This document shows positions 23,844 to 32,461 of a DNA stretch of 40,792 bases, piece after piece (position 1 is the first letter of the stretch; the number at the start of each line of letters is the position of its first letter). The position numbers and the translations under genes are program-made. Location: assembly GCA_903848655.1 (NCBI GenBank), contig CAINGT010000011.1, positions 1 to 40,792 of the forward strand, in the 5' to 3' direction. The notes beneath the pieces were generated by a model. The model was not told the DNA's origin, ran no database searches, and saw only the letters and a list, made by a program, of their open reading frames with translations. This DNA is from an uncultured Sphingomonadales bacterium (GTDB lineage Bacteria > Pseudomonadota > Alphaproteobacteria > Sphingomonadales > Sphingomonadaceae).

Positions 23844-24833
23844 ATGACTTGCGCGATTCCTCTGATCGACACGCTGCGCGCCATGGCCGATCCGACGCGG
23901 CTGCGCATGATGCGTCTGCTTGCCAGCATGGAACTCGCGGTGGGTGAACTGGCGCAAGTGTTGGGGCAAAGTCAACCGCGCGTGTCGCGCCATGTCCGCA
24001 TCTTGTGCGATGCGCAATTGGCCGAACGGCGGCGCGAAGGCGCGTGGGTGTTCTTGCGCGCGGCGGGCACGGCATCGCGCGTTGCACCGCCGCTGGTTGG
24101 CGCAGTGGCGCAATTGCTGGTCGCAGCCGAAGCTACCGATCCGCAATTCGCCGCGCAATGCGCCGAAGACCGCGCGCATCTGGGTGCCATCCGCGATGCG
24201 CGCCAGACTCATGCGCAAGACTATTTCGCCCGCCATGCGGCCGAATGGGACCGTTTGCGCAGCCTGCACATTGCCGATGGCCCGGTCGAGGCGGCGCTGA
24301 TGGCGATGCTGGCGGGGCGCACTGGTCTGGGGCGCTTGCTCGATGTCGGCACCGGCACCGGGCGCATGGCCGAACTGTTTGCCGACAGCGCCGCGCATAT
24401 TACCGCGCTTGACCGCAGCCCCGACATGTTGCGGCTGGCGCGCACGCGGCTGCAGCATCTGCCGGCGGGCAAAGTCGAACTGGTGCAGGGTGATTTTGCG
24501 CAATTGCCGTTTGCCGCCGCCAGCTTTGACACGCTGCTGTTCCACCAGGTGCTGCACTATGCCCAAGCGCCCGAGGCAGTGCTGGCCGAAGCCGCACGCG
24601 TGACAGCGCCGGGCGGGCGGATCGCCGTTGTCGATTTCGCCGCGCACGATCGTGAAGACTTGCGCACGCAACATGCCCATGCGCGGCTGGGCTTTGCCGA
24701 TGCGCAGATTGCCGCGCTGTTTGCCGGGGCGGGGTTTGCGCCACTGGCCGAACGCGCGCTGGCGGGTACCGATCTGATCGTTAAAATATGGACCGCCGAG
24801 CGCCGTGCGCCAACCGGAGAAGGATCGGCATGA
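23844..24833 (+). CDS. ArsR-family HTH regulator fused to a SAM-dependent methyltransferase domain
   Basis: The 329-residue product has an N-terminal winged helix ('MADPTRLRMMRLLASMELAVG', recognition helix near 'GQSQPRVSRHVRIL', residues 41-54) and a C-terminal class I methyltransferase fold with motif I 'LLDVGTGTGRMAELF' (Asp167-Gly173), 'ITALDRSPDMLRLAR' and 'FDTLLFHQVLHY'. No ArsR metal-binding cysteine cluster is seen. Its place as first gene before metF-metH, with a strong palindrome at its own start, makes it the probable SahR-like autorepressor sensing SAM or SAH through the methyltransferase fold. Whether it also methylates a substrate is unknown. ATG 23844 has no ribosome site. The stop overlaps the metF start (ATGA). 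Confidence 0.88.
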   Translation: MTCAIPLIDTLRAMADPTRLRMMRLLASMELAVGELAQVLGQSQPRVSRHVRILCDAQLAERRREGAWVFLRAAGTASRVAPPLVGAVAQLLVAAEATDPQFAAQCAEDRAHLGAIRDARQTHAQDYFARHAAEWDRLRSLHIADGPVEAALMAMLAGRTGLGRLLDVGTGTGRMAELFADSAAHITALDRSPDMLRLARTRLQHLPAGKVELVQGDFAQLPFAAASFDTLLFHQVLHYAQAPEAVLAEAARVTAPGGRIAVVDFAAHDREDLRTQHAHARLGFADAQIAALFAGAGFAPLAERALAGTDLIVKIWTAERRAPTGEGSA

Positions 24834-25726
24834 ACAGCCAGCCCGATGCGTCGCAGTTTGCCGCCATGCCCGGCGATATCGGCGTCAGCTTTGAATTTTT
24901 CCCGCCCAAGTCCGCCGCCATGGAGGCGCAATTGTGGGATGCGATCACCGCGCTCGCCCCGCTCGACCCCGCGTTCGTGTCGGTGACTTATGGCGCGGGC
25001 GGCTCGACGCGCGAACGCACCCATGCCACGGTTGCGCGGCTGGTTCGCGAAACCGGGCTGGTTCCCGCCGCCCACCTGACGTGCGTGGGTGCCAGCCGGG
25101 GCGAAATTGCCGAAATCGCGGATCGCTATTGGGAGGCCGGGGTGCGGCACATCGTCGCGTTGCGTGGTGATCCGCCACCGGGCAGCGGCGGGCGCTTTGT
25201 GCCGCGCGATGATGGTTATGCCAATGCCGCCGCGCTCGTCGCCGGGCTGGCCGCGCGCCACCCGTTCGAGCTGTCAGTGGCGGCTTATCCCGAAGTCCAC
25301 CCCGAAGCGGCGAGTGCCGAGGCTGATCTCGACAATCTGAAGCGCAAGATCGACGCCGGGGCGACCCGCGCAATCAGCCAGTTTTTCTTTTCCGCTGATA
25401 CCTGGTTCCGCTTTATCGACCGTGTGCTGGCCGCCGGGATCAGTGTGCCGGTGCTGCCGGGGATCATGCCAGTGACCAATCTTGACGGCATCCGCCGGAT
25501 GGGCGGCAATGTCGCGATTCCCGACGGGCTGGCGGCGATGTTTGCAGGGCTGGACGATCGCCCCGGCCCGCGCGCGCTGGTTGCTGCGGTTGCCGCCACC
25601 GACTTGTGCCGCCGCCTGTACCAAGGCGGGGTGCGCGATTTTCATTTCTACACGCTCAACCGCGCCGATCAGGCGTTTGCCATCTGCCAGTTGCTGGGCC
25701 TGCGCCCGAAGGATCTGCCCGCATGA
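24830..25726 (+). CDS. metF: Methylenetetrahydrofolate reductase
   Basis: The 298-residue flavoenzyme reduces 5,10-methylene- to 5-methyl-tetrahydrofolate, the methyl donor used by MetH. The family start 'VSFEFFPPKS', the strand 'FVSVTYGAGGSTRERTH', 'HLTCVGASRGEI', 'ALRGDPPPG', 'EVHPEA', 'QFFFSADTWFRFID' and 'GIMPVTN' are all present. Length is normal. ATG 24830 overlaps the preceding stop and has GGAGAAGGA upstream. Its stop overlaps metH part 1 (ATGA). Confidence 0.97.
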   Translation: MNSQPDASQFAAMPGDIGVSFEFFPPKSAAMEAQLWDAITALAPLDPAFVSVTYGAGGSTRERTHATVARLVRETGLVPAAHLTCVGASRGEIAEIADRYWEAGVRHIVALRGDPPPGSGGRFVPRDDGYANAAALVAGLAARHPFELSVAAYPEVHPEAASAEADLDNLKRKIDAGATRAISQFFFSADTWFRFIDRVLAAGISVPVLPGIMPVTNLDGIRRMGGNVAIPDGLAAMFAGLDDRPGPRALVAAVAATDLCRRLYQGGVRDFHFYTLNRADQAFAICQLLGLRPKDLPA

Positions 25727-26784
25727 CTTTGCCCCCCAGCGCCGCGCGCACCGCCTTTGTCGCCGCCGCGCGCGAACGCATTCTGATTACCGATGGCGCG
25801 TTCGGCACCGAAATCCAGCAGCGCAAATTGACCGAGGCGGACTATGCCGGGGCGCTCGGGCTGGGCCACGATCAAAAGGGTAACAACGATATCCTCGCGC
25901 TGACGCGGCCCGATGTGCCCGAAGCGATCCACCGCGCCTATTTCGCCGCCGGGGCCGATATTGCCGAAACCAATACCTTTTCGGCCAACCGCATCAGCCA
26001 GGCCGATTATGGCGCGCAACATCTTGTGCGCGACATCAATGTGGCGAGCGCGCGCTTGGCGCGCCGCGTCGCCGATGAATTCACCGCCGCCGATGGCCGC
26101 GTGCGGTTTGTCGCCGGTGCCATCGGCCCGACCAACAAGACGCTATCGCTCAGCCCCGCCGTCGATGATCCCGGCTATCGCGAAATCGGCTGGGATGATC
26201 TGGTCGATGTCTATGCCGAACAAGCCACCGCGCTGGTCGAAGGCGGGGCCGATTTCATCCTGGTCGAAACAGTGTTCGACACGCTCAATGCCAAAGCCGC
26301 GATCATGGCGGTGCGGCAGGTTGAATCCGCGCTGGGCCGCGATGTGCCGCTGATGCTGTCGATGACGCTGACCGATTTGTCGGGGCGCAATCTGTCGGGG
26401 CATACGGTCGAAGCGTTCTGGTACGCGGTGCGCCATGCCCGGCCCCTGACCGTGGGGCTGAACTGTTCGTTCGGGGCCAGCCAGTTGCGCCCGCATGTGC
26501 GCGTGCTGTCGGATATCGCCGATACGCTGATTATGGTCTATCCCAATGCCGGGCTGCCCAATGACTTGGGCGAATACGACGAAGCGCCGCCGACCACCGC
26601 TGCGCTGGTGCGCGAATGGGCCGATCAGCGGCAGGTCAATGTGCTGGGCGGCTGTTGCGGATCGACCCCCGATCACATCGCCGCGATTGCCGCGACGGTG
26701 GCGGGCCTGCCGCCGCGCGCGATCCCCGAACTGACGGTGGCGACACGGCTGGCAGGGCTTGAACCGTTTGTGATGGCATCGTGA
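25723..26784 (+). CDS. metH: Methionine synthase part 1: homocysteine-binding methyltransferase domain
   Basis: The 353-residue product is the zinc-dependent homocysteine S-methyltransferase domain of cobalamin-dependent MetH, encoded as its own gene. It opens '[17 protein letters not shown]', and the zinc ligands are Cys248 ('GLNCSFG'), Cys311 and Cys312 ('GGCCGS'). It should work with the product of the next gene, which holds the folate, B12 and activation domains. The split is a real gene boundary: a stop at 26782-26784 overlaps the next start, and each part begins and ends at a domain edge. Split metH genes are common in sphingomonads. Confidence 0.95.
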   Translation: MTLPPSAARTAFVAAARERILITDGAFGTEIQQRKLTEADYAGALGLGHDQKGNNDILALTRPDVPEAIHRAYFAAGADIAETNTFSANRISQADYGAQHLVRDINVASARLARRVADEFTAADGRVRFVAGAIGPTNKTLSLSPAVDDPGYREIGWDDLVDVYAEQATALVEGGADFILVETVFDTLNAKAAIMAVRQVESALGRDVPLMLSMTLTDLSGRNLSGHTVEAFWYAVRHARPLTVGLNCSFGASQLRPHVRVLSDIADTLIMVYPNAGLPNDLGEYDEAPPTTAALVREWADQRQVNVLGGCCGSTPDHIAAIAATVAGLPPRAIPELTVATRLAGLEPFVMAS

Positions 26785-29390
26785 TGACTGACACCACCCC
26801 TGCCCCCGCCGCCGCGCGCTTTGTCAATGTGGGCGAGCGCACCAATGTCACCGGTTCCGCCGCGTTCAAAAAGCTGATTCTGGCGGGCGATTACACCCGC
26901 GCGGTCGAAGTCGCGCGCAGCCAGGTCGAAAACGGCGCGCAGATCATCGATGTCAATATGGATGAAGGCCTGCTCGATTCCGAAGCGGCGATGGCCACGT
27001 TTCTGAAGCTGATCGCCGCCGAACCCGATATTGCGCGCGTGCCGGTGATGATCGACAGCTCGAAATGGTCGGTGATCGAGGCCGGGCTGAAATGCGTGTC
27101 GGGCAAACCCATCGTCAATTCGATCTCGATGAAAGAGGGCGAAGCGGCGTTTCTGGCGCAAGCGCGCAAATGTCTCGATTACGGCGCTGCGGTCGTGGTC
27201 ATGGCGTTCGACGAAGCAGGGCAGGCCGACACCCGCGCGCGCAAAGTGGCGATCTGCCAACGTGCTTATGCGCTGCTGACCGGGATCGGCTTTCCGCCCG
27301 AAGATATCGTGTTCGACCCCAATGTGTTCGCGGTGGCGACCGGGATCGAAGAGCACGACCGCTATGCGCTCGACTTTATCGAGGCCACGCGCGATATCCG
27401 CGCGACGTGCCCGCACGTGCATATTTCGGGCGGGCTGTCGAACTTGTCGTTCAGCTTTCGCGGCAATGAGACTGTGCGCCGCGCGATGCATTCGGTGTTC
27501 TTGTACCACGCGATCCCGGCGGGGATGGACATGGCCATCGTCAATGCCGGGCAGCTCGATATCTATGATACAATCGATCCGGTCCTGCGCGATGCGTGCG
27601 AAGACGTGCTGCTAATGCGCCGCGCCGATGCCACCGAGCGGCTGATCGCGCTGGCCGAAAGCTATAAAGGCCGCGACCCGGTGGCCGAAGCGGCGGCGGA
27701 AGAATGGCGCGGCTGGGATGTTGCGCGGCGGCTGGAACACGCGTTGGTCAAAGGCATCGACGCTTACGTGGTCGAAGATACCGAAGCCGCGCGGCTGACT
27801 CACGCGCGCCCCATCGAGGTGATCGAAGGCCCGCTGATGGCGGGGATGAACACCGTTGGCGACTTGTTCGGCGCGGGCAAAATGTTCCTGCCGCAAGTGG
27901 TCAAATCGGCGCGCGTGATGAAAAAGGCGGTCGCGCACCTGATCCCCTATATCGAGGCGGAAAAAGCCCCCGGCGCACGCGCCAAAGGCCGCATCGTGAT
28001 GGCCACGGTCAAAGGCGATGTCCACGATATCGGCAAGAATATCGTCGGCGTCGTGCTGCAATGCAACGGGTATGAGGTGATCGATCTGGGAGTGATGGTG
28101 CCGTGGACCCGGATCATCGAAACCGCGCGCGACCACGATGCCGATATCATCGGGCTGTCGGGGCTGATTACCCCCTCGCTCGATGAAATGGTCACCGTGG
28201 CCGAAGAAATGCAGCGCGCCGGGCTGACGATCCCGCTGCTGATCGGCGGGGCCACCACCAGCAAAGTGCACACGGCGTTGCGTATCGATCCCGCTTACGC
28301 CGGGCCGGTGATCCATGTGCTCGATGCCAGCCGCGCGGTCGGCGTGGCCAGCCAGTTGCTGTCCGACACGCAGGCCGAAGCATTCATCGCCTCGACCGCC
28401 GCCGACTATGACGCGGTGCGCGTGGCGCGCGCGGGCAAAGCGCCGACGCGCCTGCTGCCGATAGCCGCCGCGCGCGCCAACCGCTTTGCCCCCGATTTCG
28501 CCGCCAAGCCGCCGCCGCCCGCAGCGCCGGGCCGCCATGTCTTTCCGGCATGGGATCTGGCCGATCTGGCGCGCTATATCGACTGGACGCCGTTTTTCCG
28601 CGCGTGGGAACTGGCGGGGACTTATCCCGCGATCCTTGATGATGCGGTCGTGGGGTCCAGCGCGCGCGCGCTGTGGGCCGATGCGCAAGCGATGCTGGCG
28701 CGCATCATCGACGAACGCTGGTTGACCGCGCGCGGCGTGGCGCAATTCTGGCCCTGCCGTCAGGATGGCGATGATGTGATGTTGGAGGGCGATACGCCGG
28801 TACGCTTGCCGTTCTTGCGCCAGCAGATCATCAAAAGCCGGGGCCGCGCCAATTTTTGCCTCGCCGATTTTATCGATCCGGCGGGCGACTGGATCGGCGG
28901 GTTTGCGGTGGCGATCCACGGGATTGAGCCGCATCTGGCGGCTTTCCGCGCCGCGCACGATGACTATTCGGACATCCTGCTCAAAGCGCTGGCCGACCGC
29001 TTTGCCGAAGCTTTTGCCGAAGCGCTCCACGCCCATGTCCGCCGCACGCTTTGGGGCTATGCGCCCGACGAAAGCCTCGACAATGCGGCGCTGATTCACG
29101 AAGACTATCAGGGTATCCGCCCCGCGCCGGGCTATCCCGCCTGCCCCGACCACAGCCTCAAACCGATCCTGTTCGACTTGCTCGAAGCCCCCGCCAATGC
29201 CGGGATCGTGCTGACCGAAAGCCAGGCGATGCTGCCCACCGCCGCGGTCAGCGGGTTCTATTTCGGCCATCCCGACAGCCAGTATTTCGGCGTTGCCACG
29301 CTTGGTCGTGACCAATTGGCCGACTATGCCCCGCGCCGCGCGATCGACCTTGCCACCGCCGAACGCTGGCTGCGCCCCAACCTCGACTGA
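26784..29390 (+). CDS. metH: Methionine synthase part 2: folate-, cobalamin-binding and activation domains
   Basis: The 868-residue product contains the rest of MetH. Residues about 10-270 are the pterin-binding domain ('[20 protein letters not shown]', '[15 protein letters not shown]', 'PVMIDSSKW'). Then come the helical cap and the B12-binding Rossmann domain with DVHDIG (Asp412, His414 as cobalt ligand) and '[11 protein letters not shown]'. The C-terminal activation domain binds SAM for reductive repair ('[13 protein letters not shown]', '[15 protein letters not shown]', '[24 protein letters not shown]'). ATG 26784 shares its A with the previous stop; GTG 26781 is an alternative. The gene ends 12 bp from the convergent histidine kinase. 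Confidence 0.96.
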   Translation: MTDTTPAPAAARFVNVGERTNVTGSAAFKKLILAGDYTRAVEVARSQVENGAQIIDVNMDEGLLDSEAAMATFLKLIAAEPDIARVPVMIDSSKWSVIEAGLKCVSGKPIVNSISMKEGEAAFLAQARKCLDYGAAVVVMAFDEAGQADTRARKVAICQRAYALLTGIGFPPEDIVFDPNVFAVATGIEEHDRYALDFIEATRDIRATCPHVHISGGLSNLSFSFRGNETVRRAMHSVFLYHAIPAGMDMAIVNAGQLDIYDTIDPVLRDACEDVLLMRRADATERLIALAESYKGRDPVAEAAAEEWRGWDVARRLEHALVKGIDAYVVEDTEAARLTHARPIEVIEGPLMAGMNTVGDLFGAGKMFLPQVVKSARVMKKAVAHLIPYIEAEKAPGARAKGRIVMATVKGDVHDIGKNIVGVVLQCNGYEVIDLGVMVPWTRIIETARDHDADIIGLSGLITPSLDEMVTVAEEMQRAGLTIPLLIGGATTSKVHTALRIDPAYAGPVIHVLDASRAVGVASQLLSDTQAEAFIASTAADYDAVRVARAGKAPTRLLPIAAARANRFAPDFAAKPPPPAAPGRHVFPAWDLADLARYIDWTPFFRAWELAGTYPAILDDAVVGSSARALWADAQAMLARIIDERWLTARGVAQFWPCRQDGDDVMLEGDTPVRLPFLRQQIIKSRGRANFCLADFIDPAGDWIGGFAVAIHGIEPHLAAFRAAHDDYSDILLKALADRFAEAFAEALHAHVRRTLWGYAPDESLDNAALIHEDYQGIRPAPGYPACPDHSLKPILFDLLEAPANAGIVLTESQAMLPTAAVSGFYFGHPDSQYFGVATLGRDQLADYAPRRAIDLATAERWLRPNLD

Positions 29391-29402
29391 CCGGTGTGCA
29401 AA

Positions 29403-30800
29403 TCAGACGGGCAATCGCAGCGTTGCGGTCAGGCCGGTGATCTGCCCGGCTTCGCGGCGGTTGGTCAGCGCGAGTGCGCCGCCGTGCTGGTCGGCGATGG
29501 CGCGGGCGAGCGTCAGGCCCAGCCCGGTGCCGCCGGTGCCGCTGTTGCGCGATGGTTCCAGCCGGGTGAACGGTTCCATCATACGCGCGATGTCGGCCTC
29601 GGGAATGCCGGGGCCATCGTCATCGATGCGCAGCACCGCCCATGCGCCTTCGCGCGCCAGCGTCACGCGCGCGCGCTGGCCATAGCGCAAGCCGTTCGAT
29701 ACCAGATTGCGCAAGGCGCGGCGCAACCATGTCGCGCGCACCGGTGCCACCAGCCGCGGTGCGGCGATCAGCGTGACCGGTTCACCCATGTCTTCGTATT
29801 CGCCGATCACATCGGCGATCAGCGCGGACAATTCGGTCGGTTCAACCGGGTCTGACGGGCGACCGACGCGCGCCAGCGACAGGATATCATCGAGCGACCG
29901 GTTGATATCGCTGATCGTCGCCGCCATCCGCGCGCGCTCGGTGTCATCCTCCACCGCTTCGATCCGCACGCGCAGCGCGGCCAGCGGGGTTTTGAGATCG
30001 TGGCCGATGGCACCCAGCATCACGTCTTTTTCATCGAGCAGCGCGCTGATCCGCGCCTCCATCGCATTGTGCGCCACGATCAGCCGCCGGATGTCGCCCG
30101 GTCCTTGCGGAGGCACCTGATTGGCGACGCCCGGTGCGGCGGCAAAGCTGGCCAGCCGCCCGGTCAGCGCGCGCAAGGGCCGCGTGATCCGCCCCACGAC
30201 CAGCCACACCGCGCCGGTCAGCAAGACATACGTCAGCACCGCCTGCCGCAGCAGACCCAGCAGCAATTGCCGCTCGTCCGATGGCTTGAACGCGCGCACC
30301 GTCAGCCAGGTGCCATCGGTCTGGCGGGCTGAGGCAACCACCAGCGGGGGCAACGGGCGGTCTGCGGGCAGCCTGAACCGCATTCGCAATTCGGGCAGGA
30401 ACGGCTGCATCAGCGGGTCGCGCGTGGCATCGCGTTCGACCACCAGCAAAGCGCCTGGCGCTGCGCCTTGTGCCACCAGCGCATCGCGCAAGGCGGTTTC
30501 CACTTCGCGCAAGGGCCGGTCGCCGCCTTGTTCCGGCGAGGCCGCATCGACATGGACCCGGAATGCGCGCGGCAGCCGCAGGCGGTCATCGGGTGGGGGA
30601 AGGGGTGGCCGGTCGTCGTGCAGTGCGGGCGTGAATGGGCGACCATCCAGCATCCGCATCGCCGCGCCATTGACCAGCGCGGCGATGTGGCGCTGGTGCA
30701 ATTGGTGCCAGATCAGCGTGGCCGACAGCCCTTGCGCGATCAGCATCGCCAGCGCGATGGCGGCCATCATCTGCCCTTGCAGGCTGCGCAGCCACATCAT
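29403..30800 (-). CDS. Sensor histidine kinase
   Basis: The 465-residue product has a transmembrane helix at about residues 10-33, a Pro-rich periplasmic sensor region of about 150 residues, a second helix ('LTYVLLTGAVWLVVG', about 205-222) and a HAMP region. The dimerisation helix carries the phosphorylation site His267 in 'AIGHDLKTPLAALR'. The ATPase domain has the N box 'RALRNLVSNGLRYG', G1 'DDDGPGIP' and G2 'GTGGTGLGLTLARA'. It resembles the EnvZ/RstB class by H-box form. ATG 30800 overlaps the response-regulator stop (ATGA). The signal is unknown; the EF-hand gene at the head of the operon makes calcium a possible cue. Confidence 0.93.
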   Translation of the reverse strand: MMWLRSLQGQMMAAIALAMLIAQGLSATLIWHQLHQRHIAALVNGAAMRMLDGRPFTPALHDDRPPLPPPDDRLRLPRAFRVHVDAASPEQGGDRPLREVETALRDALVAQGAAPGALLVVERDATRDPLMQPFLPELRMRFRLPADRPLPPLVVASARQTDGTWLTVRAFKPSDERQLLLGLLRQAVLTYVLLTGAVWLVVGRITRPLRALTGRLASFAAAPGVANQVPPQGPGDIRRLIVAHNAMEARISALLDEKDVMLGAIGHDLKTPLAALRVRIEAVEDDTERARMAATISDINRSLDDILSLARVGRPSDPVEPTELSALIADVIGEYEDMGEPVTLIAAPRLVAPVRATWLRRALRNLVSNGLRYGQRARVTLAREGAWAVLRIDDDGPGIPEADIARMMEPFTRLEPSRNSGTGGTGLGLTLARAIADQHGGALALTNRREAGQITGLTATLRLPV

Positions 30801-31549
30801 GGTCGCACGGGCAATATGCGCACTTGCGCGGCCAGCATATAGCCGCCGCCCCATACCGTCTGGATCAGTTGCGGATTGCGGCTGTCGGGTTCGATCTTGC
30901 GGCGCAAGCGGCTGATCTGGTTGTCGATGGCGCGGTCGAACAAGTGCGCTTCGCGCCCTTGCACCATATCGAGCAGCCGGTCGCGGTCGAGCACTTGGCG
31001 CGGATGGTCAAGAAACGCCAACAGCAGGCGGAATTCCGCCGACGAGATCGCCACTACCGCGCCTTCGCCGTCAACCAACCGCCGCTTGAGCGGATCGAGC
31101 TGCCAGCCTTCAAAGTGATAGACCACCGCTCGCCCGGCAGGAGGTGCGGCGCGGTCGGTGCGGCGCAGCACGCTGCGGATGCGCGCGACGAGTTCGCGCG
31201 GGTCGAACGGTTTGACGACATAATCGTCTGCACCGATTTCCAGCCCGACGATGCGGTCGGTCGCCTCTCCGCGTGCGGTGATGAAAATGACCGGCACGTG
31301 CCGCGTTTCGGCCAGATGGCGGCACAGCGATAACCCGTCTTCGCCCGGCATCATGATATCGAGCAGCACCAGATCATGATGGTCGGTGGCCAGCAGCGCG
31401 CGCGCCGCGCCCGCGCTGCTGGCTTGGGTGACCGCAAACCCCTGGCGCGCCAGATAGTCGGCCAGTGGCTCGCGCAAGTCCGCTTCATCATCGACGAGCA
31501 GAATGGCGGTGCGCGCGGCACTGGCTTCGGGTGGGGCGGGCTGAGTCAT
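30797..31549 (-). CDS. OmpR-family response regulator
   Basis: The 250-residue product has a receiver domain with acidic Asp20/Asp21, phosphoacceptor Asp64 in 'LVLLDIMMPGEDG', the conserved Thr in 'FITARGE' and Lys in 'YVVKPFDP'. A linker leads to an OmpR/PhoB winged helix ('LDPLKRRLVDGEGAVVAISSAEFRLLLAFL', 'RAIDNQISRLRRKIE', 'IQTVWGGGYML'). It is cotranscribed with the histidine kinase downstream and starts 12 bp after the EF-hand gene. Direct repeats of TGTCGC upstream of the operon are candidate binding sites for autoregulation. Confidence 0.95.
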   Translation of the reverse strand: MTQPAPPEASAARTAILLVDDEADLREPLADYLARQGFAVTQASSAGAARALLATDHHDLVLLDIMMPGEDGLSLCRHLAETRHVPVIFITARGEATDRIVGLEIGADDYVVKPFDPRELVARIRSVLRRTDRAAPPAGRAVVYHFEGWQLDPLKRRLVDGEGAVVAISSAEFRLLLAFLDHPRQVLDRDRLLDMVQGREAHLFDRAIDNQISRLRRKIEPDSRNPQLIQTVWGGGYMLAAQVRILPVRP

Positions 31550-31561
31550 TGCGTGGTGGCG

Positions 31562-32236
31562 TCAATCCATGCCGGGCGGGGGCGGCGGCGGGGGGCCATC
31601 GCCGGGATGGTGCGGCCCGTGGCCCCAGCCTTCGCCGCGCGCCATCGCAGCCCGCAGCGCCGCGCGCAATTCGGCGCGATCCAATTGACCATCGTGGTTC
31701 GTATCGATCCGGGCAAAGCGCGCGGCCAAGGCCGCATCGAAGGCCGCGCGGGTAATCACTCCGGCACTATCCGCATCGTGCATCGCGGCACCGGTCAGCA
31801 TGGCACCGACCATCGCGCCGGGGTGATGACCCGGACCATGTGGCCCGCCATGGTCATGACCCGGCGGGGGCGGGGGCGGGAGCGGGCCATCAGCACCGGG
31901 CGGCGGCGGGGGTGGAGGTCCGCCGGCACCGGGATGATCGCCGTGCCAGCGGGCTTCGCGCGCATGGGCCCAAGCAAGAAATTCGTCTTTGCTGATGACG
32001 CCATCGTGGTTGGTATCCGACGCGGCAAAGCGTTCGAGCAGGCGCACATCACGATCGGCAGCATCGATCTTCCCGTCGTGGTTGACATCGAGCCGTTCCC
32101 AGATCCGGTCAGCTTCAGCCTTGACGGCGGCAAGCGTGATGGCGGGCGGCGCGGCGGGAGCGGGGGTGGCCGCGCTGCCGGGAAGCGCGAGCGCCAGCAT
32201 CAGCACGCCGCTACCGGCCAGAACGATGGTTTTCAT
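31562..32236 (-). CDS. Secreted EF-hand calcium-binding protein
   Basis: The 224-residue product has a signal peptide (MKTIVLAGSGVLMLALALPG then SAA) and four EF-hand-like loops: residues 50-61 (DVNHDGKIDAAD), 74-85 (DTNHDGVISKDE), 154-165 (DADSAGVITRAA, lacking the position-12 Glu, so probably weak) and 178-189 (DTNHDGQLDRAE). Between the pairs and at the C terminus are runs of Pro, Gly and His (about 101-140 and after 205), likely flexible linkers that might also bind metal. It should bind Ca2+ in the periplasm. ATG 32236 follows AAGGA. It is the first gene of an operon with the response regulator and kinase, suggesting a sensory or target role. Confidence 0.85.
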   Translation of the reverse strand: MKTIVLAGSGVLMLALALPGSAATPAPAAPPAITLAAVKAEADRIWERLDVNHDGKIDAADRDVRLLERFAASDTNHDGVISKDEFLAWAHAREARWHGDHPGAGGPPPPPPPGADGPLPPPPPPGHDHGGPHGPGHHPGAMVGAMLTGAAMHDADSAGVITRAAFDAALAARFARIDTNHDGQLDRAELRAALRAAMARGEGWGHGPHHPGDGPPPPPPPGMD

Positions 32237-32264
32237 GGGCAGAGTATCCTTTGCACCAGCGAAA

Positions 32265-32279
32265 CGCCGATGATCGGCG
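32265..32279. promoter_or_regulatory. 15-bp dyad in the leader of the EF-hand operon
   Basis: CGCCGAT-G-ATCGGCG is a perfect 7-bp dyad with a single central base, about 30 bp before the EF-hand start codon. It could be an operator or a small mRNA hairpin. No known regulator was recognised. Confidence 0.35.
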
Positions 32280-32288
32280 CAGCGGGAT

Positions 32289-32373
32289 GAAAGTCGCAAG
32301 ACCGGCCGCCGCGCGGGCAGGGAGGGGGGATCGCTACGCCCGGCGCAAGCAGCGTTTCGGTCTCGCGACTTTC
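32289..32373. repeat. 16-bp inverted repeat (one mismatch) with a 53-nt spacer
   Basis: GAAAGTCGCAAGACCG (32289-32304) is matched by CGGTCTCGCGACTTTC (32358-32373) at 15 of 16 positions. If transcribed with the EF-hand gene it would form a long stem in the leader. The terminal-repeat look also allows a tiny mobile-element remnant. Confidence 0.5.
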
Positions 32374-32395
32374 AATCACGCTGATACCCGCCAAG

Positions 32396-32444
32396 TGTCG
32401 CGCGACTGTGCCGAAAGCGGCGGTTTTTTGTCGCAGTGTGTCGC
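32396..32444. promoter_or_regulatory. Three TGTCGC repeats upstream of the EF-hand/two-component operon
   Basis: TGTCGC occurs at 32396-32401, 32429-32434 and 32439-32444. The last two are exactly 10 bp apart, the spacing expected for a tandem OmpR-family dimer site. The first lies in the palindrome GTCGCGCGAC (32397-32406). They are 150-210 bp before the EF-hand start codon. Binding by the response regulator encoded in the operon is inference. Confidence 0.4.
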
Positions 32445-32461
32445 GTTTGGGGGGCGAACGA

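Noticed and set aside
25723..29390. metH as a single gene broken by a frameshift
   Set aside because: The break falls at a domain boundary with overlapping stop and start, both parts are intact, and split metH is known in this group.
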